Positions 43,785 to 48,569 of a DNA stretch of 48,569 nucleotides are shown here, piece after piece. The first letter of the stretch is position 1; each line of letters opens with the position of its first letter. The DNA is taken from contig CANGPW010000014.1 in the NCBI GenBank assembly GCA_947456185.1, forward strand, positions 1 to 48,569. The letters run 5' to 3'. The notes under the pieces were generated by a model. It was not told the origin of the DNA. It did no database searches and saw only the letters and a list, made by a program, of their open reading frames with translations. A program made the translations under genes and the position numbers. The stretch is from Bacteroidota bacterium. Lineage in GTDB: Bacteria > Bacteroidota > Bacteroidia > UKL13-3.

Positions 43785-44681
43785 TTGTATTTATGCAAAG
43801 TGATACAATATTTTGACAAAAACACCATAAAACTCTTAAGAATTCCTTTTAGTTTTTTTCTAATGCCTGTATTTCTTTTTGCATCGGCATCATTAAACAA
43901 CTTACATATAGTAAATACTATTATTGCTTTTGTTGCATTACATGTTTTTATTTATCCTGCAAGTAATGGTTATAATAGTTATATGGACAAAGATACAGAT
44001 AGTATTGGCGGACTTGAAAAACCTCCTTTACCTACTATAAATTTGTTTTATGTTAGTTTAGTTTTCGATGTCATTGGATTGGTGCTTTGTGGTTTTGTAA
44101 GCTTTGGTTTTGCAGCACTTATAATTTTATATGTATTAGCTTCAAGAGCATATAGTTTTAAAGGAATCCGATTAAAAAAATATCCGATTATTAGTTGGAT
44201 TACCGTTAGCTTTTTTCAAGGAAGTTATTTGTTTTTAGTACTTTTCTTTAACTTAAGCAATAATTTAAAACTAGAACAATTTCCTACTGTTTTGTTCTTT
44301 GTACCTTCCTTATTAATTGGCGCTACTTATCCGCTTTCTCAAGTATACCAACATCAGCAGGATAAAGCTTCGGGCGATAAAACTTTAAGCATTTTGTTAG
44401 GTTATAAAGGTACTTTTATTTTTAGTGCATCACTATTTATTATTGCTACCATTTTGTTTTTTATTCAAACAGCAATACTCACACCAAATATTTTACATTT
44501 TTATTGGTTTCAAGCATTTTTATTTCCCGTTGTAATTTACTTTTTGTGGTGGGCTTTTCAGGTATTTCAAAACAATAAACAGGCAAATTTTAAAAATACC
44601 ATGCGAATGAATATAATATCATCATTGATGTTAACAAGCTATTTTGCTTTAGAAATTATAATTAAACATTGGAATAAATGA
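43785..44681 (+). CDS. UbiA-family prenyltransferase
   Basis: A 298-residue integral membrane enzyme with eight or nine spans that attaches a prenyl chain to an aromatic acceptor. The first Mg-diphosphate motif is N64-xxx-D68-xxx-D72 in NSYMDKDTD; the second is DKASGDKT (193-200). The frame has no ATG at its 5' end: the track start is a TTG at 43785, a GTG lies at 43800, and the first ATG (43863) would delete half of the first span. I keep the TTG with GTG as an alternative. Its stop overlaps the ATG of the type III PKS gene (ATGA), indicating translational coupling and a shared pathway. MenA or UbiA proper is less likely because of this partner. Confidence 0.88.
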   Translation: MYLCKVIQYFDKNTIKLLRIPFSFFLMPVFLFASASLNNLHIVNTIIAFVALHVFIYPASNGYNSYMDKDTDSIGGLEKPPLPTINLFYVSLVFDVIGLVLCGFVSFGFAALIILYVLASRAYSFKGIRLKKYPIISWITVSFFQGSYLFLVLFFNLSNNLKLEQFPTVLFFVPSLLIGATYPLSQVYQHQQDKASGDKTLSILLGYKGTFIFSASLFIIATILFFIQTAILTPNILHFYWFQAFLFPVVIYFLWWAFQVFQNNKQANFKNTMRMNIISSLMLTSYFALEIIIKHWNK

Positions 44682-45757
44682 GCTTTATAAATAAAATAGG
44701 AATTGCTGATGCTCCTTTTAAAATGAATCAATTAGATGTGTCTCATTTTATGCAAAACTTTTATGAAATTTCTGATAATGAAAAACGTAAAATTGGATTA
44801 ATGTATGATCGTTCAGGAATTCAAACTCGTTACAGCGCCATACCAGATTATCATTTAAATTTTAAACAAAAACAACTTTTGCCTTCCAATTTAAATGACG
44901 TTTTCCCTGGCATAAATAAGCGAATGGAATTGTTTTTTAAAGTGGCTCCGCCAATGTGTTTACAAGCTATACATAACTGTATAAACGATGAAAATGAATT
45001 GCAAAGCATTACCCACTTAATAACCGTTAGTTGTACTGGAATGGCTGCTCCTGGGTTAGATTTAATAGTAATGGAGCAGTTAAATTTGCCTAATAATACA
45101 CACAGAACTTCTGTAAATTTTATGGGTTGTTATGCGGTTTTTCATGCGTTAAAAATGGCTGATGCTTTTTGCAAAGCAAATCCTAAAAATAAAGTGCTAA
45201 TTGTATCGGTAGAACTTTGTACGCTACATTTTCAAAATACTTTTTCAATGGAAAATTTGGCTGCGAATTTACTATTTGCCGATGGTGCAGCCGCTTGTAT
45301 AGTTAGCAATGAAAATACATTTGAAAATGCCATTGAATTAAATTCTTTTTTCAGCCAAGTGCTTTTTAATGGTAAAAACGACATGGCGTGGCATATTTCC
45401 GATTCAGGTTTTCTAATGACTTTAAGTGCTTTTATTCCCCAATTAATTGAAAGTGGAATTGGAAATTTATTGGAAGGAATTTTGCTTGACACAAAACTTA
45501 ATAAAGCAGCTATTCAAAACTGGGCCATTCATCCTGGAGGACGAAAAATAGTTGAAACCATTCAAAAAGAATTGAATCTCACCAATGAAAATGTGGCGAC
45601 TTCGTTTAATATATTAAAAAATTATGGGAACATGAGTTCAGCCACCATACTTTTTGTGTTGCATAAAATGCAAACCGAAAAAAGAAAAGGGAATGTTTTT
45701 GCTTGTGGTTTTGGGCCTGGATTAACTTTAGAAACTTTTATTGGAAGTTTTAATTAA
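44678..45757 (+). CDS. Type III polyketide synthase (chalcone synthase superfamily)
   Basis: A 359-residue homodimeric enzyme that extends an acyl-CoA starter with malonyl-CoA and cyclises the product. The Cys-His-Asn triad is complete: Cys119 in ITVSCTGMAAPG, His285 in NWAIHPGGRK, and Asn318 in NYGNMSSATI. The C-terminal GFGPGLTLE loop is typical. Length is close to bacterial members such as alkylresorcinol or pyrone synthases. It is translationally coupled to the UbiA prenyltransferase gene, so its product is a likely prenyl acceptor, or vice versa. No methyltransferase or monooxygenase gene, which often accompanies such synthases in Bacteroidota, follows; the next gene is an unrelated exported protein. 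Confidence 0.95.
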   Translation: MSFINKIGIADAPFKMNQLDVSHFMQNFYEISDNEKRKIGLMYDRSGIQTRYSAIPDYHLNFKQKQLLPSNLNDVFPGINKRMELFFKVAPPMCLQAIHNCINDENELQSITHLITVSCTGMAAPGLDLIVMEQLNLPNNTHRTSVNFMGCYAVFHALKMADAFCKANPKNKVLIVSVELCTLHFQNTFSMENLAANLLFADGAAACIVSNENTFENAIELNSFFSQVLFNGKNDMAWHISDSGFLMTLSAFIPQLIESGIGNLLEGILLDTKLNKAAIQNWAIHPGGRKIVETIQKELNLTNENVATSFNILKNYGNMSSATILFVLHKMQTEKRKGNVFACGFGPGLTLETFIGSFN

Positions 45758-45880
45758 TTTATTCTATTTTAGACTCTTTAATAATTGACTTCAGACATTC
45801 AATTTTTTTAAACTTTGTGTTTTTTGTTTTTTGTTTAAATAAAATTTCATTTATTTGCTTTACACAAAAAACGAAAAAGA

Positions 45881-47401
45881 ATGAAAAAGAACTTACTAAA
45901 TTTATTTACGCTATTAGCTTTTAGTGCTATTTGCTTCAATGCATCTGCTCAAAAACGCTATGTTGATGAAATTTTTGCTAATGTAGTGAAAACAGGAAAT
46001 ATTGAGTACGATAGTAATCGTGCCATCAATATTTTTCCGCCTAACACTCCTCCTATTATTACTGTTAAATTGCGTTGCGATATTTACCAACCAGAAGGTG
46101 ATACTGCTACCAAAAGACCTTTAATTATTTTAGCTTCTACTGGAAGTTATTTACCTGCTATCATTAATCAACAACCTACTGGAAACAAAGATGATAGCTC
46201 AATTGTAGAATTAGCTAACCGTTTAACAAAACGTGGCTATGTAGTGATGGCGGTAAATTACCGTTTAGGTTGGAATCCATCTACAACTATTCAGGCTCAA
46301 GCAACGGAGCAATTAATTAAAGCAACTTACCGCGCCATTCAAGATGTGCGCAATGCCATTCGTTTCATGAGAGTAAATGCTGAAACTTATAAAATTGATA
46401 CTTCTAAAATTGTAGTTGGTGGTCAAGGTACTGGTGGTTATGTAGCTTTAGGATTAGCTGCAGTTGACAAAAGAAGTGAAATTGAAGCTAAGGTAAAATT
46501 CCAAAGAGGAGATTTTACTCCGATGGTTAGTGTAGATACATTAGGCGATTGGAATGGAATTGGGGGAGCATCTTTCTTTAATTATGGTGGCGATGCCAAT
46601 GTATCAGGAAACGCTCACATGGTATTTAACTATGGTGGCGCTATGGGCGATTCAAGCTGGATGGATGCTAGTACTTTACCTATTGTTGGTATGCATTGCC
46701 CTACTGATTATTTTGCTCCTTTTAAAACTGGAAACGTAATTGTTCCTACTACTGGTGTTACGGTAATTAACAGTGCTTCAGGTGCAGGTGCGGTTATTCC
46801 TTATGCAAATAGCTTAGGAATAAATGATAAAATTAATGCTTACAATTATAACGATGCTATTTCTACAAGAGCATTAGCCATTTCTAATGGTATCAAAAAC
46901 TTATATCCATTTATTTCAAGTTTCCCTGCTGAAGGTTCTCCTTGGGAATGGTGGGATAGACCAACTATTCAAGCCAATAATACTTATGGTTTGGGAACTG
47001 GTAGAAATGCTGATTCATTAGCTATGAAAACTAATCCGTATATGAGTGCTGCACGTGCAAAAGCTTATATTGATACCATAGCTCAATTTATTAGCCCGCG
47101 TATTGCGGTTCAGTTTGGTTTCCTTTCAAATGTAAGTGTTACTGAAGTAAACATGAGCAATTACTTAGGATTATTCCCTAACCCAGCAAAAGAAAACGTA
47201 ACAATTAGCATGGATAAGAATCAAGCTACAATCAGTGAAATCAATTTATTTGATATTACTGGTAAGGTTTTGGTTTCAAACTCTGGTATTTCAACTCATG
47301 AGTTTATTTTAAACACTGAAAACTTGACTAAAGGTATTTATTTGGTGAATGTAAAATTAGCAAATGGTGCAAGTGCAACTAAGCGTTTAGCTGTTCAATA
47401 A
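45881..47401 (+). CDS. T9SS-exported alpha/beta-hydrolase-fold protein lacking the nucleophile serine
   Basis: A 506-residue secreted protein. Signal peptide 1-24 (ending ASAQ), alpha/beta hydrolase domain about 60-390, and a C-terminal T9SS type A sorting domain from about 430 (LGLFPNPAKENVTI, INLFDITGKVL, LTKGIYLVNVKLANG, KRLAVQ). In the hydrolase domain VVMAVNYRLGW precedes an RNAIRFMR helix, and the nucleophile elbow reads GQGTG (181-185) where carboxylesterases have GxSxG, so the serine is replaced by Gly183. NYGGAMGDSSWMD and IVGMHCPTDYFAPF follow, as in the family. It is either inactive as an esterase or uses another residue; it may bind ligand or carbohydrate. PorV, encoded upstream, is part of its export route. 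Confidence 0.88.
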   Translation: MKKNLLNLFTLLAFSAICFNASAQKRYVDEIFANVVKTGNIEYDSNRAINIFPPNTPPIITVKLRCDIYQPEGDTATKRPLIILASTGSYLPAIINQQPTGNKDDSSIVELANRLTKRGYVVMAVNYRLGWNPSTTIQAQATEQLIKATYRAIQDVRNAIRFMRVNAETYKIDTSKIVVGGQGTGGYVALGLAAVDKRSEIEAKVKFQRGDFTPMVSVDTLGDWNGIGGASFFNYGGDANVSGNAHMVFNYGGAMGDSSWMDASTLPIVGMHCPTDYFAPFKTGNVIVPTTGVTVINSASGAGAVIPYANSLGINDKINAYNYNDAISTRALAISNGIKNLYPFISSFPAEGSPWEWWDRPTIQANNTYGLGTGRNADSLAMKTNPYMSAARAKAYIDTIAQFISPRIAVQFGFLSNVSVTEVNMSNYLGLFPNPAKENVTISMDKNQATISEINLFDITGKVLVSNSGISTHEFILNTENLTKGIYLVNVKLANGASATKRLAVQ

Positions 47402-47416
47402 ACAATTATTCAAATA

Positions 47417-47460
47417 AAAAACAGCCTGTAAAAACTGAGTTTTTACGGGCTGTTTTTTTT
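47417..47460 (+). terminator. Terminator after the T9SS-exported protein gene
   Basis: AAAACAGCC-GTAAAAA / TTTTTAC-GGCTGTTTT stem with one internal mismatch and a run of eight T. Confidence 0.92.
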
Positions 47461-47485
47461 GATATAAATCGTAAAACACATAAAG

Positions 47486-47518
47486 TTTGGATTTTAGCTA
47501 TAAAATCACTTACTTTTG
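47486..47518 (+). promoter_or_regulatory. Promoter of the edge-truncated flavoprotein gene
   Basis: TTTG (47486-47489) and TACTTTTG (47511-47518) are 21 bp apart and match the Bacteroidota -33/-7 consensus exactly. The TTG start lies 36 bp further on. Confidence 0.72.
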
Positions 47519-47554
47519 CATCCACACTAATACTTATTTAAATCTATACCTAAA

Positions 47555-48569
47555 TTGAAAATTGTTGTAATTGGAGGAGGAGCAGCTGGGTTTTTTGCAG
47601 CCATAAGTGCAGCAAAAGCTAATGCTGATGCTGAAGTTATTATTTTAGAAAAAACAGCTAAACTTTTACAAAAAGTAAAAATTTCAGGTGGTGGAAGATG
47701 CAATGTAACGCATGCATGCTTCGATTTAAAACAATTGTCTCTTTCCTATCCAAGAGGTGATAAGCACTTAAAAAGTGCATTTAGCCGTTTTTCAACTGCT
47801 GACACCATGGAATGGTTTGAAAGTAGAAAAGTTAAACTAAAAACGGAACCTGACGGAAGAGTTTTTCCAGTTTCAGATGATAGTCAAACAATTATTGACT
47901 GTTTAATGAAAGAAGTAAAAAAACTTAAAATTCAAGTTTTAATTAGCAAAGAAGTAAGAAGAATAGAAACTAGGGACACCAGCTTTAAGCTATATATTAC
48001 TGATGGTGAAAACATAGAATGTAATAAAGTTATAGTTACAACAGGTGGCGCTCCAAAAGAAGAACAGTTTAATTGGCTTAAAACTTTAGGGCACGAAATT
48101 GTTGAACCAGTTCCTTCGTTGTTTACCTTTAATTTACCTAATAATCCTTTAACAGATCTTTCTGGAGTAGCAGTTAGTCCAGCAAAAGTAAAAATTCCTG
48201 AATTAAAATTAGAAACTAACGGACCTCTATTAATAACACATTGGGGTTTCAGTGGCCCTTCTGTTTTACGCTTATCAAGTTTTGGGGCTCGTTTAATAGC
48301 TGAAAAAAACTATCATTTCGAAATTCAAATAAGCTGGCTAAACGATAAAAAAGAAGATTCGTGCAGAAATGAATTAATGAATATAAAAGCAGCAAACCCA
48401 AACAGACAAGTAAATAATTTATTTCCATTTAAATTACCTTCGAGGTTATTGGATTATTTATTTGATAAAAGTGAAATAAACTCAAAACTTAATTGGGCAG
48501 AAATTAGCAAAGAGCAGGTAAATAAATTAGTTCAATCGTTGCTTTACGATACCTACCAAATTGAAGGCA
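47555..48569 (+). CDS. FAD-dependent oxidoreductase of the HI0933/BaiN-like family, 3' end cut by window edge
   Basis: The frame is open to the right edge (338 codons seen; the family is usually about 400), so it is absent from the ORF track. The start is a TTG at 47555 giving (M)KIVVIGGGAAGFFAAISAAK, a Rossmann FAD-binding GxGxxG motif. This is followed by ISGGGRCNVTHA, the hallmark of the HI0933 flavoprotein family, and by VTTGGAPK, LPNNPLTDLSGV and LLITHWGFSGPSVLRLSS, all in family order. Members are flavin reductases of uncertain substrate. No ATG is available upstream in frame before the promoter, so TTG is a firm choice. Confidence 0.9.
   Translation, partial: MKIVVIGGGAAGFFAAISAAKANADAEVIILEKTAKLLQKVKISGGGRCNVTHACFDLKQLSLSYPRGDKHLKSAFSRFSTADTMEWFESRKVKLKTEPDGRVFPVSDDSQTIIDCLMKEVKKLKIQVLISKEVRRIETRDTSFKLYITDGENIECNKVIVTTGGAPKEEQFNWLKTLGHEIVEPVPSLFTFNLPNNPLTDLSGVAVSPAKVKIPELKLETNGPLLITHWGFSGPSVLRLSSFGARLIAEKNYHFEIQISWLNDKKEDSCRNELMNIKAANPNRQVNNLFPFKLPSRLLDYLFDKSEINSKLNWAEISKEQVNKLVQSLLYDTYQIEG

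Overview
The window reads as a stretch of chromosome from a low-GC (about one third G+C by eye) member of the Bacteroidota. The reasons are a PorV-type type IX secretion (T9SS) outer-membrane protein, a secreted protein with a C-terminal T9SS type A sorting domain, promoters of the Bacteroidota TTG / TAnnTTTG type upstream of many genes, no Shine-Dalgarno-like sites, and several protein families typical of the phylum. No phage, plasmid, insertion sequence, CRISPR array, rRNA or tRNA was found. Genus cannot be judged from the sequence.

Layout. 1-7 kb: an edge-truncated Omp85-like barrel protein (-), a DEAD-box RNA helicase (+), a GH3-family amide synthetase (-), a repeat-rich gap with REP-like hairpins, a phosphoglucomutase/phosphomannomutase (-) and IPP isomerase (+). 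7-11.9 kb: a TonB-dependent receptor with a palindromic promoter region, a TolC-family protein (-), and a polysaccharide deacetylase plus tadA (+). 11.9-15.4 kb: a menaquinone-type pair (isochorismate synthase and hotdog thioesterase, -) and acetyl-CoA synthetase (+). 15.4-20.8 kb: a conserved hypothetical, infB with a repeat-filled N-terminal region, and a class III aminotransferase (all -). 20.9-24.6 kb: a universal stress protein and an ABC exporter-glycosyltransferase pair (+). 24.7-30.3 kb: pnp, rpsO, a stand-alone domain related to RluA-type pseudouridine synthases, a thioredoxin-like protein, and a serine-palmitoyltransferase-like alpha-oxoamine synthase (all -). 30.5-34 kb: a large fusion of dead peptidase, beta-propeller and outer-membrane barrel (-). 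34-42.9 kb: a hypothetical, a sigma-54-type response regulator, kbl, a gap with two hairpin repeats, a conserved hypothetical, ftsH, porV, ispF and a pterin dehydratase (+). 42.9-48.6 kb: an orphan OmpR-type regulator (-), a coupled UbiA prenyltransferase-type III polyketide synthase pair (+), a T9SS-exported hydrolase-like protein lacking its nucleophile serine (+), and an edge-truncated flavoprotein (+).

How the genes fit together. Most are housekeeping: translation and RNA turnover (infB, rpsO, pnp, helicase, tadA), quality control (ftsH), isoprenoid supply (idi, ispF), menaquinone, acetate activation and envelope building. The strongest specialised-metabolism signal is the UbiA-type III PKS pair, which overlaps by 4 bp and suggests a prenylated polyketide. 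The most interesting non-coding signals are a candidate pseudoknot in the pnp leader, a perfect 12-bp inverted repeat between the tolC-like and deacetylase genes, two stacked palindromes in front of the TonB receptor, and several families of hairpin-forming dispersed repeats.
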